Shown piece after piece: positions 29,822 through 38,638 of a stretch of DNA of 64,000 bases (position 1 is the first letter of the stretch; every line of letters begins with the position of its first letter). Both the position numbers and the translations under genes were made by a program. Source of the DNA: Thiobaca trueperi. Lineage in GTDB: Bacteria; Pseudomonadota; Gammaproteobacteria; Chromatiales; Chromatiaceae. Below the pieces are notes generated by a model. The model saw nothing but the letters and a program-made list of their open reading frames with translations, ran no database searches and was not told where the DNA came from. The DNA lies in the NCBI RefSeq assembly GCF_004342175.1, contig NZ_SMAO01000007.1, forward strand, positions 159,393 to 223,392, read 5' to 3'.

Positions 29822-30301
29822 GTGAGACTGACGACCAAAGGCCGCTATGCCGTGACCGCCATGCTGGATCTGGCGATCCATCAGGGGCAGGGACCGATCG
29901 CGCTGGCCGACATCGCCCAGCGTCAGGGAATTTCGCTGTCTTATCTGGAGCAGCTTTTCGCCAAGCTGCGCAAGCGCACGCTGGTGACCAGCGTGCGCGG
30001 TCCCGGCGGCGGTTACAATCTGGCCCGTCCGGCGTCTGACATTCCGGTGGCCGAGGTGATTGCGGCAGTGGACGAAAGCGTGGACACTACGCGCTGTGGC
30101 GGCGGTCATAACTGTCAGAACAACGGGCCTTGCCTCACGCATGCGCTCTGGTATGACCTGAGCAATCTCATCTACGAACACCTCAGTCAGATCAGTCTTC
30201 AGCAACTGGTGGACCGTCGCGACGATCTGGACGAGCATCCACCAACCAATTGCGCGACCGTCGATGTCAAGCTGGGCGTCTCGCGTCTTGCGAGCGCCTG
30301 A
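29822..30301 (+). CDS. iscR: Iron-sulfur cluster regulator IscR (Rrf2 family)
   Basis: A 159-residue winged-helix regulator beginning [17 protein letters not shown], with the recognition region [28 protein letters not shown]. The [2Fe-2S] ligands are present as C-x5-C-x5-C followed by x2-H ([20 protein letters not shown]). GTG 29822 is chosen to match the family N-terminus; TTG 29816 is an alternative nearer to AGGAG at 29807-29811. Downstream iscS, iscU, iscA, hscA and fdx, expected in a standard isc operon, are missing; only an HscB-like gene follows. Confidence 0.93.
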   Translation: MRLTTKGRYAVTAMLDLAIHQGQGPIALADIAQRQGISLSYLEQLFAKLRKRTLVTSVRGPGGGYNLARPASDIPVAEVIAAVDESVDTTRCGGGHNCQNNGPCLTHALWYDLSNLIYEHLSQISLQQLVDRRDDLDEHPPTNCATVDVKLGVSRLASA

Positions 30302-30414
30302 ATGCGCGCGGGCAGCGGTTTGCAATGATCTGTAGCGCCCGGTTTGTGCAGGCTGGACGGCAGCGTCAGCCTGGTCGTACCCTTGTGCGTTGTCTGTGAA
30401 TGTCGGTTCGGTTC

Positions 30415-30969
30415 ATGGTACTGAACTCAGCTAAAAACTATTTTCAGCTCTTCGATCTGCCGGTGGGCTTCGTGGTTGATACCGGTCTGCTGGCCGAGCG
30501 TTATCGCGCCCTGTTGAGAGCGGCGCGGGAAGAGGATGATCAGGCCGGTGACCTGATCGATAGCAGCAGTGTTGCGCTGGCTCTGATGCGGATCGATGAG
30601 GCCCATCGCGTTCTCGCCGATCCGCAGAGCCGGGCGGAATATCTGCTTGATCTCTATGCGGACGATCAGGCAATGGATCCGGATCCTGGCGAGACGCCCG
30701 GCAATGGCGGCGCGCTGCTGATGGAGCAGATGGAGCTGCGCGCGATTCTGGCTGAGGCGGCCAACCGCCCGGATGCCGCGACAGCGGTTGCTGAGGTGCT
30801 GACGCAGTTGGCGGAGAAGGGCGCGGCGCTGGACAAGGAACTCCAGGATCTGTTCGCCGACCCCTCGCCACGCAACCTCTGCGCCGCACGCGAAATTCTG
30901 CGCCAGCTTCAGTTCCTTGGCCGGTGTCGGCGCGATGCCGAGAACCGTTCAGCACTGCTCCCAGGGTAG
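30415..30969 (+). CDS. HscB-like co-chaperone lacking the HPD motif
   Basis: A 184-residue protein with HscB layout: KNYFQLFDLPVGFVVDTGLLAERYRALLR, then RIDEAHRVLADPQSRAEYLLDLY of the J-like domain, and a C-terminal three-helix domain (ELRAILAEAANRPDA...EKGAALDKELQDLF) like the IscU-binding part. Where HscB has the HPD tripeptide needed to stimulate HscA ATPase, this protein reads RAAREEDD. It is therefore unlikely to work as a normal J-protein. ATG 30415 matches the family start; ATG 30400 is possible. It lies after iscR but without iscU or hscA. Its end overlaps the convergent rhodanese gene by 21 bases. Confidence 0.72.
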   Translation: MVLNSAKNYFQLFDLPVGFVVDTGLLAERYRALLRAAREEDDQAGDLIDSSSVALALMRIDEAHRVLADPQSRAEYLLDLYADDQAMDPDPGETPGNGGALLMEQMELRAILAEAANRPDAATAVAEVLTQLAEKGAALDKELQDLFADPSPRNLCAAREILRQLQFLGRCRRDAENRSALLPG

Positions 30970-31377
30970 ACCGCGAAAGCGCCAACCGCCGAGACTGTTG
31001 CGGTGATGGTGTTCGTCAAGATCGCCCTCGAACCCTTCATCGATGTGATAGACCGATTTGAGTCCCTCCTGGATCAACATTCTGCCGGCTTCGAGCGAGC
31101 GTTTGCCGCTGCGGCAGATGAGAATGACCGGCGCGCCGGAGTCGCTGGTTTCGCCACCGACGCCACCGAGCAGCAGTTTGCGGATCTCGGTGACGAAATG
31201 GGGGTTGACCACCCAGTCCGGCTCATCGATCCAGGGGATGTGAACGGCGCCTTTGGGGTGGCCGACGAAGAGAAACTCCATCGACGAACGGATATCGACC
31301 AGAACCGCCTGCGGATGCGATTCCAGCATGTCCATTGCTTCCTGGGGGCTCAGATTCTTGGGTTGGTCGCCGGTCAT
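30949..31377 (-). CDS. Rhodanese-domain sulfurtransferase
   Basis: A 142-residue single-domain rhodanese: AVLVDIRSSMEFLFVGHPKGAVHIPW at the N-terminus and the active-site loop ICRSGKRSLEAG with the persulfide-forming Cys. There is no signal peptide, so it is cytoplasmic. Rhodaneses pass sulfane sulfur between carriers, which fits a sulfur-oxidising lifestyle and the nearby cysE and iscR genes; the exact partner is unknown. It is convergent with the HscB-like gene. Confidence 0.9.
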   Translation of the reverse strand: MTGDQPKNLSPQEAMDMLESHPQAVLVDIRSSMEFLFVGHPKGAVHIPWIDEPDWVVNPHFVTEIRKLLLGGVGGETSDSGAPVILICRSGKRSLEAGRMLIQEGLKSVYHIDEGFEGDLDEHHHRNSLGGWRFRGLPWEQC

Positions 31378-31522
31378 GCAGAGGTTCCTCGTGTGACGAT
31401 GATGGTCGCTGCGATGCGGTTGGCATGTCGTGAACCGCCGCGCGGGATGCGCAGTGTAGCAATTGGTCCGGCGCTGTCACCTGTGGCGACCTGACCGAAC
31501 CCTTTTCTCCGGGAGATGTGTG

Positions 31523-32497
31523 GTGGCGAATCAATCAAGGCGCAAGCGGCGTCCGGCTGTGCTGGCGTTCAAGGATCGTCTGGCGCGTGTGCTCATGCAT
31601 CTGGTCTCGCGTCTGCCGCTGTCATGGATCCATCGGCTGGGCGCTGCCGCCGGTCTGCTGGCGGCGCACTGGCCCAACCGACAGCGTCGTAACGCGCTTC
31701 TCAATCTCGCGCTCTGTCTGCCGGACCTGACCCCGGACGAACAGATCCGTCTGCGCGACCGGAATCTCAGGGAGTTCGGCAAGACTTATTTTGAGATCGC
31801 CTATCTCTGGCTGCGTCCGGCTGAACAGGCATTGTCCCTGGTGCGCGAGGTCAGGGGGGCTGAACTGCTCAAGCGCGAGCCGGGCCGGGGGCTGATCGTG
31901 CTCTCGCCGCATCTCGGCGCCTGGGAGCTGGCCGGTCTCTATCTGGCGGCGCAGGGACCAACGGCCATCTTCTATAAACCCCAGACCTATCTCGACGACA
32001 TGATCCGCGCCGCGCGCGCCCGCAGCGGCGCCGAGCTGGCCCCGATCACCGCCAAGGGCATCCGGGTGCTGGTCCAGTCGCTGGAGCGTGGCGACTATGT
32101 GGGGATCCTCCCGGATCAGGAGCCAAAGGCCGACAAAGGTGCCGTCTTCGCGCCCTTTTTCGGGATACCTGCTTTTACCATGCTGCTGGTCAACCGTCTG
32201 GCGCGCCGCACCGGGGCGCCGGTCATCTTCATGTTCGCCGAACGTCTGGCGCGGGACGCCGGATTCAGGATTCACTGCATCCGGGCGCCCGAGGGGATCG
32301 ACAGCGAGGACGATGTCGAAGCCGCGACCGCACTCAATCGCGGGATCGAGCAATGCGTCATGACCTGCCCCGAGCAGTATCTGTGGCCCTACAAGCGTTT
32401 CCGTCGCCGCCCGGATGGCGCGCCCAAGATCTATACCGGCGCACTGGGCGATGACTCGGCCTTCGCGGTTGTCGAGCGCGTCAGGCACGCCGGTTGA
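31523..32497 (+). CDS. Lipid A biosynthesis acyltransferase (LpxL/HtrB family)
   Basis: A 324-residue enzyme of the Kdo2-lipid A acyltransferase family. The catalytic HX4E motif is in LSPHLGAWELAGL; FYKPQTYLDDMIRAARARSG, GDYVGILPDQEPK and FFGIPAF are the other conserved blocks, and the C-terminus has QYLWPYKRFRRRP. It adds a secondary acyl chain to lipid A at the inner membrane. GTG 31523 is chosen, seven bases after GGGAG; GTG 31520 is an alternative. It is followed by an interrupted palindromic repeat. Confidence 0.88.
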   Translation: MANQSRRKRRPAVLAFKDRLARVLMHLVSRLPLSWIHRLGAAAGLLAAHWPNRQRRNALLNLALCLPDLTPDEQIRLRDRNLREFGKTYFEIAYLWLRPAEQALSLVREVRGAELLKREPGRGLIVLSPHLGAWELAGLYLAAQGPTAIFYKPQTYLDDMIRAARARSGAELAPITAKGIRVLVQSLERGDYVGILPDQEPKADKGAVFAPFFGIPAFTMLLVNRLARRTGAPVIFMFAERLARDAGFRIHCIRAPEGIDSEDDVEAATALNRGIEQCVMTCPEQYLWPYKRFRRRPDGAPKIYTGALGDDSAFAVVERVRHAG

Positions 32498-32612
32498 CCT
32501 GATGCGCGTCCAAAATAGACAGGATTAACAGGATTTCAACTTATTGTTTTTAATAAAATGAGAAATCCCCCGGCTTTGCCGGGGTGACCGTAGCAGTTTG
32601 ACATTTCCGGGA

Positions 32613-32676
32613 GTCCATCGGGGACACTCCGCCGCGTGAGCCGCCAAGCACACGATTGAGGAGAGTCCCGATGGAC
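32613..32676 (+). promoter_or_regulatory. tnpA start-codon sequestering hairpin
   Basis: GTCCATCGGG at 32613-32622 is the exact reverse complement of CCCGATGGAC at 32667-32676, which contains the tnpA ATG. Pairing in the mRNA would hide the start codon and the nearby GAGGAG ribosome site. A comparable 5' UTR stem-loop that represses translation is established for Salmonella IS200. Confidence 0.65.
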
Positions 32677-33105
32677 GACTTTGACAGCCTAAGCCACTCC
32701 AAGTGGGAGTGTAAATATCATATTGTGTTTATCCCGAAGTGTCGCCGGAAGGTGTTGTACGGACAGCTCCGCGCCCATCTCGGCGAGGTGTTTCACAAGC
32801 TCGCGCGGCACAAGGAGAGCCGCATTGAGGAGGGGCACCTCCTGGCCGACCATGTTCATATGTTGATTGCGATTCCACCGAAGTATGCCGTGTCCGAAGT
32901 GGTTGGTTACATCAAGGGCAAGAGCGCCATCCATTTGGCACGGGTCTACGGTGAGCGGCAACGTAACTCTCGAGGCCAGCATTTCTGGGCGCGCGGGTAC
33001 TTTGTCTCGACGGTGGGTCGGGATGAGGCGGTGATTCGCGCCTACATCCAGTACCAAGAGGCGCGAAGACCAGCGCCTCGAACAGCGCTGACTTGCCGCC
33101 TTTAG
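32671..33105 (+). CDS. tnpA: IS200-type transposase TnpA, C-terminus altered by a frameshift
   Basis: A 144-residue HUH transposase: KWECKYHIVFIPKCRRKVL, the HUH pair in LADHVHMLIAIPPKY, and GQHFWARGYFVSTVG. The catalytic Tyr helix begins RAYIQYQE. After that point the residues become RRPAPRTALTCRL, unlike the family. Removing one C near 33066 restores E-A-E-D-Q-R-L-E-Q-R and a stop, so a one-base insertion has probably changed the last 15 residues. The helix carrying the Tyr may be weakened. ATG 32671 follows GAGGAG. Confidence 0.85.
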   Translation: MDDFDSLSHSKWECKYHIVFIPKCRRKVLYGQLRAHLGEVFHKLARHKESRIEEGHLLADHVHMLIAIPPKYAVSEVVGYIKGKSAIHLARVYGERQRNSRGQHFWARGYFVSTVGRDEAVIRAYIQYQEARRPAPRTALTCRL

Positions 33106-33229
33106 GCGGCCCAAGAACCGTGGGGCCGCGTTAGCGACCCCTTGCCGCTTTGAGCGGCTCACGAATTCAAAGCCCCCGGCTCTGCCGGGGGATGGTTACT
33201 CCTGTTAATCCTGTCCAAATTATTTAGAG

Positions 33230-36200
33230 TCATCCGGCCTCTGACTGCCGGCCATGATTGGCCCGATGCATCCAGTCGCCAACCCGGCGCAGGATGCCGA
33301 CCAGATCGTCGATGAAGGTGAAGACGACCGGGATCACCAGCAGCGACAGCAGTGTCGAGGTCAGCAGACCGCCGATGACGGCAATCGCCATCGGTGAGCG
33401 GAAGCTCGGCTCGGCGCCCCAGCCGAGCGCAATCGGCAGCATGCCGGCGACCATGGCGATGGTGGTCATGAGGATCGGGCGAGCGCGTTTGTGACAGGCG
33501 TCGAGCAGCGCCTCACGTCGGGCCAGTCCATGCTCGCGACGGGCCATGACGGCGTATTCGACCAGCAGGATCGAGTTCTTGGTGACGATGCCCATCAGCA
33601 TCAGCACCCCGATGATCGATGGCATCGAAAAGCTGTTGTGGGTCAGCAGCAGGGCGGCGAAGGCGCCGCCGACCGACAGCGGCAGCGCGGCGAGGATGGT
33701 CGCCGGTTGCAGGAAATCGTGGAACAGCAATACCAGCACGATATAAATACAGAGCACGCCGGTCAGCATCGCGGTGCCGAAGCCGCCGAAGACCTCGGCC
33801 ATGCGCTCGGCGTCGCCGGAGGCCGGTCGCTCGATCCCCGGCGGCAGACGCAGCAGTGAGGGCAGTTGATCGACCTCGGCCAGCACCTCGCCGACGGTGC
33901 GCCCGGCCAGCTCGACCTGGATGGTGATGTTGCGGTTGCGGTCCAGACGTTCGATCTGCGCCGGGCCGCTGCTCAGACGCACCCCGGCCACCGCGCTCAG
34001 GGGCACCTGCCCCGACCAGGCGGGCAGACGCAGTTGGGCGATGGCGTCCAGATCGCGCCGCAGCTCGGGATCCAGACGCACCCGGATCGGGATCTGCCGC
34101 TGGGGCAGATTGAGCTTGGGCAGTTGCACCGCGAAGTCGCCGGCGGTCGCGACCCGGATCGCGGTGGCGATGGCCGCCGTCGTCACGCCCAGATCGGCGG
34201 CGCGGGCGAAGTCCACGTCCACATGGATCTCGGGGCGTTGCAGACTGGCGTTGGAGGTGACGTTGCCGACGCGGGGCAGGGTGCGCAGATCGCGTTCGAC
34301 GGCCTGACTGGTGCGCTCCAGCAACTCCGGGTCGTCGCCCGCCAGCACCACTTGCAGCCGTTCGCCCACATCGCCCAGACCCACCGAGAGACGCACGCCG
34401 GGCAGTTCGCGCAGGCGCTCGCGGATCTCCTGCTCGATGGCGGCCTGCTTGCGCGGGCGATCATGGCGATGCTTGAGGTTGATCATCAGTGACGCCTTGC
34501 GCACATCCGTGCTGCCGCCTTCGGCAAAGGGTCCGCCGCCGGCGATGGCGCCGACCGTCGTAAAAATGCGGGTGATGTCGTCGATGGGCGCGATCAGCTC
34601 GCGCGCCCGTTCTGCCGCCGCGCGCGTTTCCTCCAAGGTACTGCCCGGTGCGAGTTCGAGCTTGACGGCGGTCTGGTTGCGGTCGGAGGGCGGGATGAAG
34701 CCGGTCGGCAGCAGCGGCACCAGCGACAGCGAGCCGGCGAAGAAGAGCACCGCCGCCAGCAGCGTGGTCTTGCGGTGTCCCAGACACCAGTCCGCCGTCG
34801 CGAGATAGACGCGCATCAGCCGCCCGTCGGCGATGCCGGGACCGCGCGGTTTGAGGGTATAGGCGGACATCATGGGGGTCAGCAGGCGCGCGACCACCAG
34901 CGAGAAAAAGACCGCGACGGCGGCGGTGATGCCGAACTCGCGGAAGAATTTGCCGGGCACCCCGCCCATGAAGGCGGTCGGCAGAAACACAGCCACCAGG
35001 GTCAGGCTGGTGGCGATGACGGCCAGACCGATCTCGTCGGCAGCCTCGGTGGCGGCCTGGATCGGCCCCTTGCCCATGCGCAGATGACGCACGATGTTCT
35101 CGATCTCGACGATGGCGTCATCGACCAGGATGCCGACCACCAGCGCCAGCGAGAGCAGGGTCAGACCGTTGAGACTGAAGCCGAGCCAGTGAATGACGGC
35201 GAAGGTCGGGATGATCGAGAGTGGCAGGGCGGCGGCGGCAACCAGGGTGGCGCGCCAGTCGCGCAGGAACCACAGCACCACCAGCACAGCGAGCAGGGCA
35301 CCTTCGTAGAGCAGCTCCATCGAGCCCTGAAAGTTGTCCTCGACCGGCGCGACCGTGTTGTAAGCCTCGTCGATGCTGACCTGCGGAAAGCGCAGGTTCA
35401 GCTCCGCCACGGCACGGCGTACCCGCTCGGCCACCTCAACCTCGCTGGATCCTTTCAGACGGCTCACCGAGAAGCCGACGACCGGCTTGCCGTCAAGCAG
35501 GGCATAGGCGGTGCGCTCGGCGATGCTGTCATGCACCTGGGCGATCTGGTCGAGACGCACACTGCGCCCGTTGGTCAAAGGGATGTCGAGCGCGGCGATA
35601 GCGGCGATGTCGCGCACTGCACCAAGCGTGCGCACCGACTGTACCCCGTCGCCGATGTCGCCGCGTCCGCCGGAGGCGTCCTGCTGCACCTGTTTGAGCC
35701 GTGCCGAGATGTCCGAGGCCGTCACCCCGAGCGCGGCCATCCGCGTGGGGTCCAGATCCACTCCGACCTCGCGCTCGACGCCACCGACCCGATCGACGGC
35801 CCCGACCCCTTTGACTGCGAGCAGCGCCTTGCTGATCTCGTTATCGACGAACCAGGACAGCGCCTCTTCGTCCAGACGCTCGGAGGCGACCGTGAAGGTG
35901 ACGATGGCGCTGCCGGCGGTCGTCACCTTGGAGACGACCGGATCGGTCATGTCCTGCGGCAGATCAGCGCGCACGCTGTCAACCGCGTTGCGCACATCGT
36001 TCAGGGCCGTTTCGATGGGGACATCGATATCGAAATCGATCTGGATCCGCGCGCTGCCGTCGCTCAGTGTGGTGTGGATGTGCTTGACGCCGCCGAGGGT
36101 CGCAACCTCGTTTTCGATCTTGCGCGCGACATCGGTTTCGAGCTGGGCCGGTGCCGCGCCTTCGAGCTGGGCGTTGACGATGATGCGGGGGAGTTCGATG

Positions 36201-36316
36201 TCCGGGAAATTCTGGATCCCGAGCGCGCGAAAGCCCGCCAGACCCAGCAGGGTCAGCATCGCGAAGAGCAGGATGGCGGGAACCGGGTTACGGATCGACC
36301 AGGCGGAAACATTCAT
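33230..36316 (-). CDS. RND efflux transporter, inner-membrane permease
   Basis: A 1028-residue AcrB/HAE1-type transporter. It opens MNVSAWSIRNPVPAILLFAML and includes PGASTLEETRA-like porter segments and twelve predicted membrane helices in the usual 1+5+1+5 arrangement. The proton-relay pair appears as LALVVGILVDDAIVEIEN in helix 4, and GIVTKNSILLVEY marks helix 10. The start overlaps the stop of the periplasmic adaptor gene (ATGA). It exports small molecules together with that adaptor; no TolC-like outer-membrane gene is adjacent. Substrates cannot be predicted. The 3' end abuts the IS200-split palindrome. Confidence 0.94.
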   Translation of the reverse strand: MNVSAWSIRNPVPAILLFAMLTLLGLAGFRALGIQNFPDIELPRIIVNAQLEGAAPAQLETDVARKIENEVATLGGVKHIHTTLSDGSARIQIDFDIDVPIETALNDVRNAVDSVRADLPQDMTDPVVSKVTTAGSAIVTFTVASERLDEEALSWFVDNEISKALLAVKGVGAVDRVGGVEREVGVDLDPTRMAALGVTASDISARLKQVQQDASGGRGDIGDGVQSVRTLGAVRDIAAIAALDIPLTNGRSVRLDQIAQVHDSIAERTAYALLDGKPVVGFSVSRLKGSSEVEVAERVRRAVAELNLRFPQVSIDEAYNTVAPVEDNFQGSMELLYEGALLAVLVVLWFLRDWRATLVAAAALPLSIIPTFAVIHWLGFSLNGLTLLSLALVVGILVDDAIVEIENIVRHLRMGKGPIQAATEAADEIGLAVIATSLTLVAVFLPTAFMGGVPGKFFREFGITAAVAVFFSLVVARLLTPMMSAYTLKPRGPGIADGRLMRVYLATADWCLGHRKTTLLAAVLFFAGSLSLVPLLPTGFIPPSDRNQTAVKLELAPGSTLEETRAAAERARELIAPIDDITRIFTTVGAIAGGGPFAEGGSTDVRKASLMINLKHRHDRPRKQAAIEQEIRERLRELPGVRLSVGLGDVGERLQVVLAGDDPELLERTSQAVERDLRTLPRVGNVTSNASLQRPEIHVDVDFARAADLGVTTAAIATAIRVATAGDFAVQLPKLNLPQRQIPIRVRLDPELRRDLDAIAQLRLPAWSGQVPLSAVAGVRLSSGPAQIERLDRNRNITIQVELAGRTVGEVLAEVDQLPSLLRLPPGIERPASGDAERMAEVFGGFGTAMLTGVLCIYIVLVLLFHDFLQPATILAALPLSVGGAFAALLLTHNSFSMPSIIGVLMLMGIVTKNSILLVEYAVMARREHGLARREALLDACHKRARPILMTTIAMVAGMLPIALGWGAEPSFRSPMAIAVIGGLLTSTLLSLLVIPVVFTFIDDLVGILRRVGDWMHRANHGRQSEAG

Positions 36317-37419
36317 GGATGCGTCACCGCCGCAGGATCGGTCGCGGCGAGACGCACGCTGTCCCCATCGTTGAGGAAGGCGCCGCCGGTCATCACGAGC
36401 GGGACCGGGGCCGTCAGCCCGGAGACGATCTCGACCCGGTTGTCGGCGCGGCGTCCGGTGACGATCTTGTGCTGGATCACATGGCGGTCATCGCCGACCG
36501 CGAAGACATAGCTGTTGCCATCGCGCCAGACCACGACCGATTCGGGCACCGTGAGCGCGGACGATTCGCCGACGATGATCTCGCCGCGCGCAAAATCGCC
36601 GGCGCGGGCCGCGCCGGGATCGGTCAGATCGATATAGACCAGCGCCAGACGGGTTGCGGGATCGAAGGTCGGTGCGGGCATGCGCACCACGCCGTTCAGG
36701 ATCCCCCCCCCGAGACGGATGCGCGCCGCCTGACCGGGACGGATCTGCGCAAGCTGATCGGCCATGACCTCGGCGCGCCATTCGATACGGTTCTGACGCA
36801 CCAGCCGAAACAGCTCGGCGCCGGCCTGCACCACGCTGCCGAGCGTGACGCTGCGTGAGGAGATGACCCCATCGTCAACGGCGCGGATGTGGGTCTGATC
36901 GAGCCGGATCTGCTGTCCCCTGAGCTGCGCCTCAGCGGCAGCCAGATTGGCCTTGGCGCTTTCCTCGGCGACCAGATACTGCTTGCTCTGCTGTTCGGAG
37001 AGGGTTGGACGTCCGGCCAGCTCGCGCGCCCGCCGTCCGTTGTCCTGGGCCTCGGAGAGCGCGGCCCGCGCCTGCTCCACCCGTGCTTCCTGGAGGGCCA
37101 GATCCGCGAGCACGGTCTCCTGCGCCAATCGCGCCAGTTCGTCGCCGCGTTTGACCACGGAGCCCACATCGGCTGACAGCGCGACCACGCGCAGACCGCC
37201 GATCTCAGCGGCGACCACGGCCTCCTGCCAGGCGCTCAGACTGCCGTTGGCCGGGATCGTGATCGGCCAGGTCTCGACACGGGGGATCACGGTTGTCACT
37301 GTGAGCGCCGCGTTCGCGGGCTCCGTCGGCTTGGCGGTTGCCGCGAACGCGAGGATCGGCAGGATCAGTAAGATCGCGAGGCAATGGATGAGGATGGATC
37401 GGCTCTGGCGTGCATTCAT
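36313..37419 (-). CDS. RND efflux periplasmic adaptor (membrane fusion protein)
   Basis: A 368-residue secreted or inner-membrane-anchored adaptor with an N-terminal hydrophobic signal (ILIHCLAILLILPILAFAATA). The order is lipoyl/barrel-sandwich (ANGSLSAWQEAVVAAEIGGL), alpha-hairpin coiled coil (LADLALQEARVEQARAALSEAQ), second lipoyl half (IRAVDDGVISSRSVTLGSVVQAGAELF), then beta-barrel and membrane-proximal domains. It bridges the permease to an outer-membrane channel. It is the first gene of the two-gene efflux operon. No regulator gene is next to it. Confidence 0.92.
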   Translation of the reverse strand: MNARQSRSILIHCLAILLILPILAFAATAKPTEPANAALTVTTVIPRVETWPITIPANGSLSAWQEAVVAAEIGGLRVVALSADVGSVVKRGDELARLAQETVLADLALQEARVEQARAALSEAQDNGRRARELAGRPTLSEQQSKQYLVAEESAKANLAAAEAQLRGQQIRLDQTHIRAVDDGVISSRSVTLGSVVQAGAELFRLVRQNRIEWRAEVMADQLAQIRPGQAARIRLGGGILNGVVRMPAPTFDPATRLALVYIDLTDPGAARAGDFARGEIIVGESSALTVPESVVVWRDGNSYVFAVGDDRHVIQHKIVTGRRADNRVEIVSGLTAPVPLVMTGGAFLNDGDSVRLAATDPAAVTHP

Positions 37420-37684
37420 ACAAAAACTGGATGACGACCTCGTAAAGGGGGTGACGGCGCGGTGGTCTATGTCGGGGCAAATCGGACGCTATCGAGTGGG
37501 AGGAAGAGCAGGGCGCTCCGGTCTGCGGCCTGCAATCTGGAGATCGCTTGAGTAGGCAGAAGGTTTCGCGTTGCCAGGAGTCAGGGATGAATCAATGTTT
37601 CTTCCAATGCCTGCTGTGAGTCGATCCGCGCTGTGGTCTTAAGCCCTGAATGCATAACGAACTTTGGACCGCACGAAATACCCG

Positions 37685-38464
37685 TCAATCGTATCGCTCG
37701 TCCTTCCAGCGCCGCAATGCTGTGAAGACCTCGGCGCTGGAGCCGAGCGAACGTCCGGCGAAACCTTCAGCGGCGGCGATGACGCCGGGCTCGCGGGTGC
37801 GCAAAAAGGGATTGGTTGCGCGTTCCAGATCAAGCCGGGAGGGAACTGTGGGCTGATCCAGGTCGCGCCGCTGCTGGTCGGCCAGGATGCGTGCGGCCAG
37901 CGCGGCGCTGTCCGGCTCCACCCAGCGCGCAAAGCCCAGATTGGCGAGGGTGTATTCGTGGGCGCAATGGCAGAGCGTTTCGCCGGGCAGTGCGGCGATG
38001 CGCTCCAGCGAGTGGGCGAGCTGCTCGAAGGTGCCGTCGAAAACCCGTCCGCAGCCGGCGGCAAAGAGCGTGTCGCCGCAGAAGAGCCGCCCTGCGCCGA
38101 GACAGGCGATGTGGGTGGCGGTATGGCCGGGTGTTTCCATGATGCTGAAGGCGGTGCTCAGGCCAGCCGGCTGAAGGCTGTCGCCCTCGCGCAGATGATC
38201 AGTCAGCAGGGGAATACGCCGGTCGTCCGGCCCATAGATGCGCAGAGCCGGAAAGGCCGCCAGCAGTTCGGCCAGTCCGCCGATGTGGTCCTGATGATGG
38301 TGCGTGACCAGCACCGCCGTCAGGGTCAGACCATCCGCCCGTAGTGTCTCGATGACCGGCTCGGCATCGCCCGGATCCACGACCGCCGCCGTGCCGACGC
38401 CTTCTGTCAGCAGCCAGATATAGTTGTCGTCAAAGGCGGGGATGGGGTGGACCTGGAGCATCAT
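37685..38464 (-). CDS. gloB: Hydroxyacylglutathione hydrolase (glyoxalase II)
   Basis: A 259-residue metallo-beta-lactamase-fold enzyme. The metal-binding motif is THHHQDHIGG, with METPGHTATHIACL, FCGDTLFAAGCGRVFDGT and CHCAHEYTLANLGFA following; the C-terminal HAGH domain is present. It hydrolyses S-lactoylglutathione to lactate and glutathione in methylglyoxal detoxification. The protein should start MMLQVHPIPAFDDNYIWL at 38464 (or 38461); in-frame upstream codons to 38515 do not fit the family. Confidence 0.94.
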   Translation of the reverse strand: MMLQVHPIPAFDDNYIWLLTEGVGTAAVVDPGDAEPVIETLRADGLTLTAVLVTHHHQDHIGGLAELLAAFPALRIYGPDDRRIPLLTDHLREGDSLQPAGLSTAFSIMETPGHTATHIACLGAGRLFCGDTLFAAGCGRVFDGTFEQLAHSLERIAALPGETLCHCAHEYTLANLGFARWVEPDSAALAARILADQQRRDLDQPTVPSRLDLERATNPFLRTREPGVIAAAEGFAGRSLGSSAEVFTALRRWKDERYD

Positions 38465-38512
38465 CGTCAGTTGTCGATTAAGGCGATTTTCCGCAAAACT
38501 CGTACCGGCGCT

Positions 38513-38618
38513 CACCTGAAATGGACAGGATTAACAGAATTTTCCAGGATGAGCAGGATTTTTCAAATGATTGTTTTTAATCCTGTTAATCCTGTCTAAA
38601 TTGACGGCATTTCAGGTG
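38513..38618. repeat. Intact GACAGGATTAACAG palindromic element
   Basis: A nested palindrome between gloB and dxs. Outer arms CACCTGAAATG (38513-38523) and CATTTCAGGTG (38608-38618) are exact inverses. The inner arms GACAGGATTAACAG (38524-38537) and its inverse (38583-38596) are also exact. The loop contains a second degenerate AGGATGAGCAGGATT. The same inner motif occurs at 1204 (one arm) and at 32518/33201 (split by an IS). It could act as a bidirectional transcript end for two genes read the same way, but lacks the usual T tract. Confidence 0.8.
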
Positions 38619-38638
38619 GTCAGGAACTTTCCCTGAAA

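Larger units (their letters stand above)
32561..33197 (+). mobile_element. IS200/IS605-family insertion sequence
   Basis: An approximately 640-base element with the single gene tnpA. Ends are estimated from subterminal hairpins: CCCCGGC/GCCGGGG at 32568-32584 on the left and the same stem at 33174-33190 on the right. There are no terminal inverted repeats in the usual sense and no clear target duplication, as expected for this family, which moves as single-stranded DNA through HUH transposase. Exact ends are uncertain by several bases. Confidence 0.85.
32518..33215. repeat. GACAGGATTAACAGG palindrome, split by an IS200 element
   Basis: The left arm is 32518-32532 and its exact 15-base inverted partner is 33201-33215. 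The left arm is followed by TTGTTTTTAAT, as in the intact palindrome at 38513-38618, while the right arm resumes beyond the IS. The simplest reading is an originally compact palindrome into which the IS200 element inserted. Confidence 0.8.

Noticed and set aside
34775..36511. Plus-strand frame of 578 codons across the efflux genes
   Set aside because: Antisense shadow of the RND permease and adaptor, whose families are clear.
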